Shown: piece by piece, positions 48,116 to 58,299 of the stretch
Position numbering within the stretch: position 1 is the stretch's first letter
Layout: the number at the start of each line of letters is the position of its first letter
DNA from: Epinephelus fuscoguttatus
Taxonomy: Eukaryota; Chordata; Actinopteri; Perciformes; Serranidae
Assembly: GCF_011397635.1 (NCBI RefSeq)
Contig: NC_064761.1
Span: 25,647,643-25,711,642 of the forward strand
Length of the DNA: 64,000 nt
Reading direction: 5' to 3'
Notes under the pieces: model-generated
The model's database searches: none
Seen by the model: only the letters and a program-made list of their open reading frames with translations
What the model was told of the DNA's origin: nothing
Made by a program: the position numbers and the translations under genes

Positions 48116-51100
48116 CTGAGAAATCATGTTGCTTTTCATCCAGCCATGTAATTGGCTGCTCCTCTCAGGAAATGAGGGGCTGCTAGCTGTGTTTGTCTTA
48201 ATCCAGTGGATTACAGTTGCAGACAAACCAGCATGGGGGAGAACCTGTCTCCACTTGACAGATACACCAATGGGGAAAAATAGGGAGGAGGAGAAAAAGT
48301 GTATTTGAAAGTGAGATAGGACAGAAGAGAGCAAATGCTGAAGCTAGCCCAGAGAAGGTACGAGTCAGGCTGTCTTTGTACCTGCCTACTTTTTCAAAAG
48401 GTTGAACAGAGTCTCGTCGAGTAGACGTCAAACAGCCAGTTAGATTACTTGAATTCCATTGAGCTGACTGAGTGCTGGCCTCTGCTGTGTGCTTCCTCAA
48501 GGTGCTTTTCCACTCATTTGTTTTCATTCAAACGTTTGTCAGTCACAGGCCAACTCCCAGCACGATGGTTTTCGTAAGACATGAACATGTTGTTCTCAAA
48601 CTCAAGTACAGTTTCACCCATAGGCGTCATTTAGGTATGGCAAGGTATGGCAGCTGCCATACCTTGGAATCGGGAGGAAAAAAAAGAGAGAGGTTCTGTA
48701 GTCATTGTATTGCACTTAAATAGGTCAATAATATGCTCATCAGTGAATACGAGTGTTATTGAATCAAATTGTTGGCCACTTCGCTCCTCTGCAAGTTATG
48801 ATTTATGTGAGTTATCTGTGTGTTGTAAAAGCATTTTGCTGTGCTGTTGTAGACAGCCTGTCTAAATGATGTCTTGAAGCCTGTCTGATTGTATGTGGGT
48901 TTTTTTTCCTTCATGTCGGCATTTTAAGCTTGTATTTTTGGTCTCTGGAGAGACACTCCAATAAATTCGCCTATACAGTATTGTACCAAATTGGCCTATG
49001 TTTTACTGTGTTTCATACACCGGGCCCCTTGGTTATCTTCTAGAAATGAGCTTGTAATTAATTTATTTTCTTTATTTTCTGTGAAGTTAAACACATGACT
49101 AATGATAATTAAACGTCCGCTCACTGTCCGTGGTGCTGAAATATGCGCCGAAATAGGTCCTATGTTTTCACTGCTCTCACTAAGTCGTGCATTACATGCA
49201 GACATGAGGTATTATGAATGTGAGAAACAGCTTCATGTCCTTTGAAACAGTTTTCAGTAGCATAGTATGTACTTCTGACAGGTCAAAGACCAAAGTGAAG
49301 TTTTTTATAAGTTAGTTCATATTTTTGAGACTGGCATCATGTCATATTGCCATACCTTAGCTTTTGCTGAAACGACGCCCCTTGTTTTACCCCTTTTAAG
49401 TCAATCGTGCTCTGGTTAAAACACAGTATTGGCTTTTATTGCATGATGTACAGTACAGGCCAAAAGTTTGGACACCTTCTCATTCAATGCGTTTTCTTTA
49501 TTTTCATGACTATTTACATTGTAGATTCTCACTGAAGGCATCAAAACTATGAATGAACACATGTGGAGTTATGTACTTAACAAAAAAAGCTGAAATAACT
49601 GAAAACATGTTTTATATTCTAGTTTCTTCAAAATAGCCACCCTTTGCTCTGATTACTGCTTTGCACACTCTTGGCATTCTCTCCATGAGCTTCAAGAGGT
49701 AGTCACCTGAAATGGTTTTCCAGCAGTCTTGAAGGAGTTCCCAGAGGTGTTTAGCACTTGTTGGCCCCTTTGCCTTCACTGAGCGGTCCAGCTCACCCCA
49801 AACCATCTCGATTGGGTTCAGGTCCGGTGACTGTGGAGGCCAGGTCATCTGCCGCAGCACTCCATCACTCTCCTTCTTGGTCAAATAGCCCTTACACAGC
49901 CTGGAGGTGTGTTTGGGGTCATTGTCCTGTTGAAAAATAAATGATCGTCCAACTAAACGCAAACCGGATGGGATGGCATGTCGCTGCAGGATGCTGTGGT
50001 AGCCATGCTGGTTCAGTGTGCCTTCAATTTGGAATAAATCCCCAACAGCGTCACCAGCAAAACACCCCCACACCATCACACCTCCTCCTCCATGCTTCAC
50101 AGTGGGAACCAGGCATGTGGAATCCATCCGTTCACCTTTTCTGCGTCTCACAAAGACACGGCGGTTGGAACCAAAGATCTCAAATTTGGACTCATCAGAC
50201 CAAAGCACAGATTTCCACTGGTCTAATGTCCATTCCTTGTGTTTCTTGGCCCAAACAAATCTCTTCTGCTTGTTGCCTCTCCTTAGCAGTGGTTTCCTAG
50301 CAGCTATTTGACCATGAAGGCCTGATTCGCGCAGTCTCCTCTTAACAGTTGTTCTAGAGATGGGTCTGCTGCTAGAACTCTGTGTGGCATTCATCTGGTC
50401 TCTGATCTGAGCTGCTGTTAACTTGCGATTTCTGAGGCTGGTGACTCGGATGAACTTATCCTCAGAAGTAGAGGTGACTCTTGGTCTTCCTTTCCTGGGT
50501 CGGTCCTCATGTGTGCCAGTTTCGTTGTAGCACTTGATGGTTTTTGTGACTCCACTTGGGGACACATTTAAAGTTTTTGCAATTTTCCGGACTGACTGAC
50601 CTTCATTTCTTAAAGTAATGATGGCCACTCGTTTTTCTTTAGTTAGCTGATTGGTTCTTGCCATAATATGAATTTTAACAGTTGTCCAATAGGGCTGTCG
50701 GCTGTGTATTAACCTGACTTCTGTACAACACAACTGATGGTCCCAACCCCATTGATAAAGCAAGAAATTCCACTAATTAACCCTGATAAGGCACACCTGT
50801 GAAGTGGAAACCATTTCAGGTGACTACCTCTTGAAGCTCATGGAGAGAATGCCAAGAGTGTGCAAAGCAGTAATCAGAGCAAAGGGTGGCTATTTTGAAG
50901 AAACTAGAATATAAAACATGTTTTCAGTTATTTCAGCTTTTTTGTTAAGTACATAACTCCACATGTGTTCATTCATAGTTTTGATGCCTTCAGTGAGAAT
51001 CTACAATGTAAATAGTCATGAAAATAAAGAAAACGCATTGAATGAGAAGGTGTGTCCAAACTTTTGGCCTGTACTGTATGCCACACATTAGTTTTGAATT

Positions 51101-54100
51101 ATGTCCATCAAACAACAAGCTGTTAAAGAACATAGTGTTAATTCACAAAAATTCTGAAGTGTTTGGAACTTTTCCATTCTTTAGGACTATCCTGCATTAA
51201 TATACCATCTTTATTTAGTAGGGATGCACCGAAATGAAAATTTGTGGCCCAAGCCGAATATTATTGAATGCTTGGCCGAATACCCAGTACCGAATACCGA
51301 ATATCATTGTTTAGTTTTTCATTAGTTTTTGCAGATGAACACCCTCCAGATTAGTGTTGTCACGGTACCAAAATTGGGACCCACTGTGCGATACCAATGA
51401 AAATATCATGGTTCTGAGTAGTATCACGATACCACAGCGAAAATGAGGCAGATGTGCCTTTTGTCATTTATAAAAAGATTTTCTATAACACATCAATGAT
51501 ATTTCAATGGAATAAATTACTTATGGACTTATTCATACTTCAAAAACAGCATCAATGAGTGATTAACATAGGGGGGATCAAAATAAAATAAATAAATGAA
51601 ATAAGAATCAACCAGCCACCCTCCTCCCCTGACAGTCCCTTCATAAGTAAAGAACAGTCCCTGAAGTGCAGTGAGGTTTGTGGGCTGTTACTGCCAGAAA
51701 GAGTAATGTGAACGGCTCGTTTCTCCTCTGAAACGTCACATACCTGTGTTCGGCTGGCTCGGCTGTTCAGGTACTTTTTGGCAGTCATGACACCAAGAAG
51801 AGGATATTATTGGAACCGAGTTCTCCGTCGCCGGTAAGCCGATGGCTGCCGTATTTGACAGGAATACATTACTGTCTGTGTCTGTGACCCCCGTTCAACC
51901 CACAATCGGTGGGATTCGCCTTTCGTTTCTGCTGCTGGTTGAAATCTGTAGGCTGCTCGCTCAGCGTGCTGAATGATTTAAGCCTATTTTGCTTGCTCAA
52001 AACTATTTTTAGTCGCAAATGCGAGTGCCGTGATGGACGGATCGCCACACTGCCGACATTTTATTCTGCCCGTCATGGCACGCTGTTTGATTGCATTATC
52101 AAAACACGCCGCTATTATTCGGCCTTGCTTTTAACTTATTCCACCGAATACCGAATGTGTGTTTTATTGCAATATTCGGCAGAATATATTTGGTTACCGA
52201 ATATTCGGTGCATCCCTAATCTTTAGGCTTTAAACACTTGTTGCCTTTATTAAAATAATTCCAGGGTAGTAACCACATCTAAACATTTTGGGAGCAGCTC
52301 ATTCCTACACTCTTTACAACTTGTCTTTTGACCATCACTGTCCTCACAGGTGCTTGTCTAACCCAGTGCTTACTAACCATCTTACCTTACGTCATTCCAA
52401 TCCCATCTATGTTTTTTTTCACATTTCCATGTTTGCATCAACCATCATCTTCATCATTCTCTCCACACCGCCCTCATTCCACCCTCGCTCCTTCTTCTCT
52501 GCCTTGTTCAGCTGCACGAAGACCCCTTGACTTGGACAAACCCGCTCATCACAAGTCCCCGGGCAGACATGATGCCTATGCTCCAGTGAGCTCACATAGG
52601 GATTACTCCCCAGATTATAGCTCAACAGAGCCCAAAAGGAGCAGGTACCCAAGGCAGGACCCAGCAGCACCCCACAGCCGCTCCAGATACCCTGAGCACT
52701 ACCTAGTGGCAGAAGGGGGGCGAAGCAGACATGCAGATCCGTATCCAGAGCACCTGCTGCCCTCTAGAGCCAAGCATGGGGACAGGTACCCACATTATGA
52801 GCCCACAGAGACTGGCAGAGCCAGGGGCCCAAGCTGGGAGGACACAGAGAGAGTGGTGAGGAGGAAGGAAAGACCAGGCAGACCACCTCCACCACAAAGC
52901 CAAGTAGATAGAGACAAGGCTTGGGACAAAAAACGGGACAGGCAACACAACCGAGACAGGGGCAGAGACCCAGAATGGGAGAGGCATATTGGCAAGGAGC
53001 AGAGGAGAGACAGGGAGCAGGACCTCAGGGGGGCAAGAGCAGCAGGAAGAGACAGAGAAAGATCCAGAGAGAGAGGACTGAGTGGGGACAGACAACGAGA
53101 AAGAGACAGGCAGAGACAGACAGACAAAGACAGACAACGAGTGAGAACCAGGAGTATGGAGAGAGGACTTGACGACGAGCCTGGGCACAGCAGGGACTGG
53201 CCGAGGGAGGGCAGGGCTTCTTGGGAGGAGGAAGGGGATGATGGTGAGAGGGAGAGAAGGGCTGGGGGCCGGCAGCGCGTCCACTCCGGCCCTGACGAGG
53301 TGTTTGACGAGCTGGAAGAGCAGGGTGAGGGTCCTGGCAGGGAGCGCAGTCATTCTCACCCCAGCGAAGATACAGGTACCGCCTGAGCCCCCCTCTGGGC
53401 TCTGCGGGGGTGTTTGTGTGGTGTGCTGCAATTGCTTTTTTGCTTGGGCAATCTCAGGTGGTGGGTTGATCTAGCATCGCAATCACTAATGAACACACTA
53501 ATTTCTTCTCTTCTCATGAGAGCGACAACTATTCCAAAAGTAATTTCTGATGAGTGATGTGATTCAGATTTTGATGGTTTGGAATAATTGGATTTGTTGC
53601 TGTTGTGCTGTGGGGTTTGCTCACTCTTGTATTGTCTGCTGGGTTTTGGATTGAGCAAGACAAGATTACACTGCTGAGACTGAAATGTGTGCTGTGATTT
53701 TTAGAGTAGAATAGCTTCCTGGATTTTGATGAGCTAAAATTTGGCATTCACAAAGGGTTTCAGGGCTGGTGAGCTGGTTGCATTTAACAAAACACAGTGA
53801 CGAACACCAGTAGCGCTCTTAAGCCCTTTTTGGTGCCTTGTGGCATTAATCCAACTGTGAATGTATCTGTTTTAGTGCTGAAATGATGAATCACTTGATC
53901 AGTCAAAGAATTATTCTGATCATTCTAATTATTTTGTCATTTATCAAGAGAAAATTCCCCCCAAAAATCAGGCAAAATAAGAAATTGAAAGACAGCCCTG
54001 GATGATTTCCTGATGTCTGTAAAATTTGAAAATAAAGACTAAAGAAATCAACAGATTATTGGCTAATGAAAATAACCCTTAGTTGGCAGCCCTTATCTGT

Positions 54101-57100
54101 TGTTAATAAAATTTGCTGACATCCGCAGGTCGTATCGTGCACCGAGTGAGTGGGGCAGTGGTAGCAGAAACGGAGTACGGAGTGAGCGAGGCCACCAAGG
54201 GGCTGACAAAGCTTGATATCCGTGAGCAGGAGCTGAAGGACATGGAGGTGGCCAGGAAACTGCAAGAGGAGGAAATCAAGGTGAGGAAGGGACTGGGAAA
54301 GTATTTAGTTTATATGTGCATATAAAAGGTAAACAGTTTTATGCGTGAGATTAAAATCAAATCCCAGAGACCCCAGAGAAAATGACAGGTATCTTATCGT
54401 ACATACATTTTATGCGTTTAACAGTTGCTCCCACGTTAAGCTGCTGTGTTCTGCTGAGCAGTTTGTGCATGTAAACCAAGATCTAATTAAACTTGATATT
54501 ACTGAAGGCTACAAAGAGCTACCCAGCTTCTGAATGATGCTTGAATGGGAAGTCAGGTCAGATATAAAACGTTAGTGAGCTGATAATAAATTTGTTATCA
54601 GAGTCTGACAGAAGGCTTATGATAAGTCTGACACAGAAATAATAGGCTCATTGTAACTAGTACAGTATCGGTTCTGTACACTGTTGGTCTCATGGGGAAT
54701 TTTTCAGCCGTCTATAGAATTCCTTTAATAGCATGAGAAAAATTATAAAAGAAAAAGCATGTAAGGTCACTTAAATTATGTGTGAAGTCTACTTTTCATT
54801 TGGCATGTTTAAAGGTGTACTATGCAGGATTGTCAGTTGCTGTTTGTAAACATGCCCACCGGTGAAAGTGAAAGTAAAGCCTGGCACCTGGTCACGTCCT
54901 TTTTATAAAGTCCAGACCTCACCTGAGTGCTGTGGGGGGACACGCCCATAAATGCACAGAAGATAAGAAAGTACAGGCAGAGGGTAGAGTCTCTGCAGAT
55001 AAATACACCTCCACACACTCCTATTGGGTCATAAGTTGAGAGGGATTACTTCTGTATGAGTCTACACATCGTAGTATATCTATAAATAATCATGCAACTA
55101 CACTGTTGCAGCAGCTTCAATATCTGGAGCAAATGTTGTGAGAAAGACGCACAGGAATGGCACGATGTGATAAATACGCCTAACAGTCTTTGCTGTAAAT
55201 GACTTGAGGCCTGAAAAAACATACTTTAAAGCCTCAACCTCAGTCGTTTCCTATGTTATATAACGTCGGGACAGTGTGTTCTTGTGTTCTACTCCGGGGA
55301 GAATGTGACTTTTTGATTGTTCTCTGGTTTCAGGCCAGCAAGATGCATGTGCGTGCAGCCCAAGTGGCACAGGATGAGGTGAGTGGGTATGAAGTATGGA
55401 AACTTTCCTTATGTTCTGTGTCCTCTTTTTATACCCTTTCATTTCCAGAGCCAAGCCAATTGAATTAACTTTATTGTCATATAACCCTGAGTATATAAAG
55501 CCATGTCTAAACCAGACTGACCCAAGGTTATGTAAGAAGAGCGCTTCTACTACTGTGGAAGTGACCTTATAGTTATTTAATGCTCTTTTAAGTATGGCTG
55601 TGAAACAGGTGTTTTCTACATGCAGATCTCATATTTATAGAATGTATAGTACAAATATGATGTGACGGGAAACGGAATCAACCTGCCGCCTACACACTGA
55701 GTCACAAAGGATTTGGAGGTTTTTCTGTGGTCGTGTTCATGAACTAGTTGATGTGGATGTGTCTGATGTCTCGCTCCGGCAGGAAATCGCCCGACTGATA
55801 ATGGAACAAGAGAAGAAGGAGTACAAGAGGAATCGAGAGCGGGAGCATGACAGAGAGCGGGAGAAAGACAAGGAACGGGAGAGGGACAGGGAGAGGTTGG
55901 CCATGGAGAGGATGGCAATGGAAAGGAGGCGGGCAGAGGGAGACTACAGGGTAATTTTCCCTAACCATACTCCATTTTAAAATGTGTGCTTTGGGGTGGA
56001 ATATTTTTGCAGCCTCTGACTTTATTTTCTGTGAAAGTGCGTTTCCACTGTGGTACCACAACCATAATTTTTGCTGCTTTCCAGCCAAACTCAGAGGAAG
56101 TAGTGCGGCCCCGAACACGAGACGAGTATGAATACCAGAGGCAGAGGAACCACAAGCCTGCTAGGTACAAGATTCATTACTGCTCATGACCAAATATTTC
56201 CAGTCAGTCAAGAAGAAGAAACTCAATTATTTCATTAATTTCCTGTCTCTGTTGTTTCCTCTGTGTCTCTGTCCTTCCCTCTGTGTGTCTCAGGCCTCCT
56301 CAGCCTCGTGCACCAAACTATGAGAATGTGAACTCTGGTGGCTATGGCTACATGGACCACGCTGTTCCGCCTCGCGCTCCCACTAGGCCTGAGGCTGCTT
56401 ACAAAGGTATGATGTCCGCGTGACAGAGCGGCTGTGTTGCTTAATTTTCAGCAAAAAGTCATATCAGACTAAATAAGGATGGACCCCAGCGCCGTGATTG
56501 TATTGGATAATTGTGCATAATTTTATCTGTTCCCCCAAATCTGGCACTTAAATGTGGTAAATTTCTGCACACATTTACAACAAATGATGTTCAGTCAGTG
56601 TTTGCACTGGTGTGGAATGTGGCCTGTGGGCGGACTGGCCGGAATGCTGCATGAGACAGACCAACTTCCGTCCCCTGCACAGCTATGTCTGCCTCTGCCG
56701 TTGTCGCATCTCTCAGTAACATATACAGACAGGTTTCAATGATGTTATCTTGAAGGCATGCAACATGAACCATGGGCTAAAACATAGATTTACACTCAGA
56801 AAAAAGCAGCGGAACCTGAAGGGACTAGCACAAACAGCACAGCCAGTGTTGTCAGTGTTAACAACAGTGATCCTCTGGGTCTCCAAGACCGGTAACTGTA
56901 ACGTTAGTAAAGTGAAGCAGCAAGCCAAAGACACGTGCCAGGCTAACTGGCTTGCAGTTTACAACAGTGAAATGAGCTGTTTGATTTGTAAAATGTACAG
57001 TACTGCGCATTTTATGCTTTACGCTGTTATCAAAGTGAACTTAAAGTTGCTCGGACATAGTTTCTCATACAGCAGGGGATGGATGAGAATGGAACACGGA

Positions 57101-58299
57101 GACAAAAGAACAGCAGGAGCTGCCAAAAGAAAGAGTAAGGATCAGTGATCAAAGAAGTATTCAGGTCTTTTCCTTTAAAAGTAGCCATACTTTAATATAG
57201 AAATACTTCGTTACAATTAAAAGTCCTTTATTCACAATCTTACTTAAGTAAAGGTATAAAGTAGCAAAAAATAGAAATACGCAATTTAAGTACCTCACAA
57301 TTGCACTTACACTACTTGAGCAAGTGTATTTTCTTCATTAATTTAATCACAAATTGTATATTGTTAACGTTACTGCTCACTATTTTTCTTTTACCATATT
57401 AGATCTTTATTCTTTCGGACAGTTTTCATAGCTGAATGTGATTCTTTTCTCATGGTACTCTTAGCTGTGTGCATGCACAAAACATGACTGTCCCAACTGC
57501 AAATATTCTGGGAAGGAAGTGTTGATTCTAAAGTTGCTAAAGCTAGAAATATGCCAATAGATTTCCTCTGCTCACACACACTAACCATAATGTATTAATC
57601 CTGAAAAAATAAAATGGACAATACTTGCTCAATGAGTGTGTTGTGGCTGTTAGATAATGGCATTAATCGGGAAGTTGGTGTTAAAGTAAAAAAAACTCAT
57701 TCCTTTGATGTATGAAAACAAGGGGTGCAAAAAATGTATGTTTATTTGTTTATATGTATATATGTTTATTATTTATTTGTTTGTATACTATGAATTCAAG
57801 AGTACTTAAAAAGCGCTCTGTTTGTTTCTCTACATTTGTTTCTTTTTCATCGTTACTCTTTCGGATTTTTTTGCAAATATGTAAGCACAGGGTGTAACAC
57901 AAAGGGGAAGAACACTGAACAAAATCAAAAATAAAACAACAGCCAGTAAACAGTTGCCTTTCTTAGTAAGATGACAGTTAAGAGATGACAGGAAATGAAC
58001 CAGCGGTGTTGCAGCAGCAGATGGTCTTCGCCTCTCGACCAGCAGAGCGCCCTGATTAGTGATGCATTTCACAGAGAGATAAACAGTGCTTGTTTCACAT
58101 GAGCAGAAGACTTATGTGAAGAAAGCAGACAGCAGAAATAAATCCCAGATCTCAAAGAAGACAAACTGATGTCTGGAAAGTGTAAAAACAACACAACACA
58201 ACAACTATGATCCAACTTAAATTGTGTTGTGATGTATGAAGCTGCTGATAGATCTCTCTGTCTCCTCCATCTTTTCCAGGTGCCTATTACAAGCGGTGA
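34512..58299 (+). CDS. ccdc50: Coiled-coil domain-containing protein 50 (Ymer), ubiquitin-binding adaptor
   Basis: Twelve coding exons: 34512-34566, 37973-38035, 41631-41760, 44802-44892, 45557-45659, 52512-53375, 54129-54280, 55334-55378, 55783-55950, 56085-56164, 56294-56406 and 58280-58299. Together 1884 nt, 627 residues plus stop, every junction in phase. The start MAECNVSIDKNKLPGVKE and then CRDFAVLEDHCLAYNLQEQE closely match vertebrate CCDC50. Helical ubiquitin-interacting-type motifs recur: DLQVAKKLQEEE (exon 3), DIEIAQEIQDQL (exon 4), AIARKLQEKE (exon 5) and DMEVARKLQEEE (exon 7). Exon 6 (about residues 148-435) is a disordered RD/RE-rich tract. Exon 9 is a basic/acidic coiled coil, and exons 10-12 are Pro/Tyr-rich, ending YYKR. 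In mammals CCDC50 binds polyubiquitin and EGFR and tempers NF-kB and RIG-I-like signalling. The ATG at 34512 has a good context (acaacATGG). Confidence 0.9.
34567..37972 (+). other. ccdc50: ccdc50 intron 1, nothing else recognised
   Basis: The 3.4-kb first intron begins gtaaag and ends ttttcag. Open stretches at 34996-35421 and 35178-35408 overlap on several frames, lack splice or family support, and are taken as chance. Confidence 0.55.
38036..41630 (+). other. ccdc50: ccdc50 intron 2 with simple repeats
   Basis: Contains a (GTTT)n run near 38065-38090, a (GT)n microsatellite (39019-39062) and a T-run (about 40867-40886). No gene is seen; the ORFs at 39462-39976 and 41231-41548 are unsupported. 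Confidence 0.5.
39019..39062. repeat. (GT)n microsatellite
   Basis: About 22 uninterrupted GT repeats in ccdc50 intron 2. Confidence 0.95.
41800..42290. mobile_element. Decayed Tc1/mariner-type transposase fragment
   Basis: The plus strand retains the wreck of a DDE transposase end: DAPCH-like code near 41990-42010, then about 42040-42080 recalling the W-P-x-S-P-D-x-N-P catalytic block (cagattcccaagatcccaatccag). From about 42110 the sequence runs as an inverted relative of the same block (ggattggtatctgcggaatttggaggccaa), so the remnant is partly palindromic. It carries several stops and is not functional. It lies in ccdc50 intron 3. Confidence 0.6.
42291..44801 (+). other. ccdc50: Rest of ccdc50 intron 3, nothing recognised
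   Basis: No ORF with family features and no clear transposon termini were seen. The acceptor acgtcag at 44795-44801 is pyrimidine-poor, but phase and the conserved IERQDIEIAQEIQ that follows support it. Confidence 0.45.
44893..45556 (+). other. ccdc50: ccdc50 intron 4, nothing else recognised
   Basis: 664-bp intron with donor gtaaga and acceptor ttgtag. The minus-strand ORFs 45103-45399 and 45384-45683 have no support. Confidence 0.5.
45704..45743. repeat. (TG)n/(TCTG)n microsatellite
   Basis: TG repeats passing into TCTG repeats just after ccdc50 exon 5. Confidence 0.9.
45744..48620 (+). other. ccdc50: ccdc50 intron 5, left part: no gene seen
   Basis: Contains short (GACA)n near 46961-46975 and a long (CA)n at 48065-48113. 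The ORFs here are chance readings, and no exon with conserved sequence was found. Confidence 0.5.
48065..48113. repeat. (CA)n microsatellite
   Basis: About 24 uninterrupted CA repeats in ccdc50 intron 5. Confidence 0.95.
48620..49381. mobile_element. Probable MITE with GGCGTC-type inverted ends
   Basis: The left end, taggcgtcatttaggtatggca, has an inverted counterpart at the right (tgccataccttagc...aaacgacgcccc). Flanking tttcaccc and ttttaccc may be an 8-bp target duplication (7 of 8), pointing to the hAT group. No coding content. Confidence 0.45.
49451..51076 (-). mobile_element. Tc1/mariner transposon, DD38E type (Intruder-like), apparently complete
   Basis: A 1626-bp element with TA at both flanks (49449-49450 and 51077-51078), ends CAGTACAGGCC...GGCCTGTACTG, and nearly perfect inverted repeats of about 269 bp (49451-49719 and 50808-51076). 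The repeats differ by a 2-bp indel near the tips and one base in an A-run. The near identity and intact transposase suggest a recent insertion. It lies antisense inside ccdc50 intron 5. Confidence 0.9.
49612..50664 (-). CDS. Tc1/mariner transposase, DD38E, intact
   Basis: 350-residue transposase from MARTNQLTKEKR; the longer frame from 50763 lacks homology before this ATG. The N-terminus has two helix-turn-helix segments (LRNEGQSVRKIAKTLNVSPS and the RTTVKRRLRESGL part) joined by a GRPR hook (KGRPR). Catalytic residues are the first D in WSDESKFEIFGS, the second in QQDNDPKHTS and the E of LNPIEMVW. The spacing from second D to E is 38 residues rather than the 34 of classic Tc1, which is the mark of the DD38E (Intruder) sibling family. 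No stop or frameshift interrupts it. It would cut and paste its own element at TA sites. Its last 36 codons or so lie inside the left inverted repeat. Confidence 0.9.
   Translation of the reverse strand: MARTNQLTKEKRVAIITLRNEGQSVRKIAKTLNVSPSGVTKTIKCYNETGTHEDRPRKGRPRVTSTSEDKFIRVTSLRNRKLTAAQIRDQMNATQSSSSRPISRTTVKRRLRESGLHGQIAARKPLLRRGNKQKRFVWAKKHKEWTLDQWKSVLWSDESKFEIFGSNRRVFVRRRKGERMDSTCLVPTVKHGGGGVMVWGCFAGDAVGDLFQIEGTLNQHGYHSILQRHAIPSGLRLVGRSFIFQQDNDPKHTSRLCKGYLTKKESDGVLRQMTWPPQSPDLNPIEMVWGELDRSVKAKGPTSAKHLWELLQDCWKTISGDYLLKLMERMPRVCKAVIRAKGGYFEETRI
51219..52218. mobile_element. 1-kb hAT-like non-autonomous element
   Basis: The termini are perfect inverted repeats, TAGGGATGCACCGAA and TTCGGTGCATCCCTA, followed inside by palindrome-prone 'ccgaatattcgg' words. 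Flanks ttatttag and atctttag form a degenerate 8-bp duplication (6 of 8). A second repeat start (gttgtcacggtaccaaa, about 51356) suggests a nested insertion. The ORFs are short and show no transposase motifs. Confidence 0.75.
52219..52511 (+). other. ccdc50: End of ccdc50 intron 5
   Basis: Pyrimidine-rich run into the acceptor ccttgttcag (52511). The frame is open upstream from 52328, but the phase and the start of the conserved charged exon place the exon start at 52512. Confidence 0.6.
53376..54128 (+). other. ccdc50: ccdc50 intron 6
   Basis: Donor gtaccg, acceptor ccgcag. The part at about 53875-54090 resembles the common fish MITE with cgatt/aatcag-like ends. No other gene. Confidence 0.5.
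54813..55225. mobile_element. TTAA-flanked MITE in ccdc50 intron 7
   Basis: TTAA at 54809-54812 and 55226-55229; the left end is aggtgtactatgcagg and the right end reads agtatgttttttcagg on the other strand. It is related to the copy near 6505-6795, which is inverted relative to it. Confidence 0.65.
56407..58279 (+). other. ccdc50: ccdc50 intron 11
   Basis: 1.9-kb last intron, donor gtatga and acceptor tttccag. About 57160-57330 is a repeat of the common fish 'agtaaa-gta-ttaagta' type. The ORF at 56750-57148 has no family features. No gene seen. Confidence 0.5.

Noticed and set aside
50018-50311. Plus-strand ORFs inside the Tc1 element
   Set aside because: Antisense to the intact transposase, with no motifs.
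52703-53431. 242-residue minus-strand ORF across ccdc50 exon 6
   Set aside because: Shadow of the RD/RE-rich code (GAG/AGG reads CTC/CCT on the other strand, giving Leu/Ser/Pro). The plus-strand exon has splice sites and fits the ccdc50 frame.
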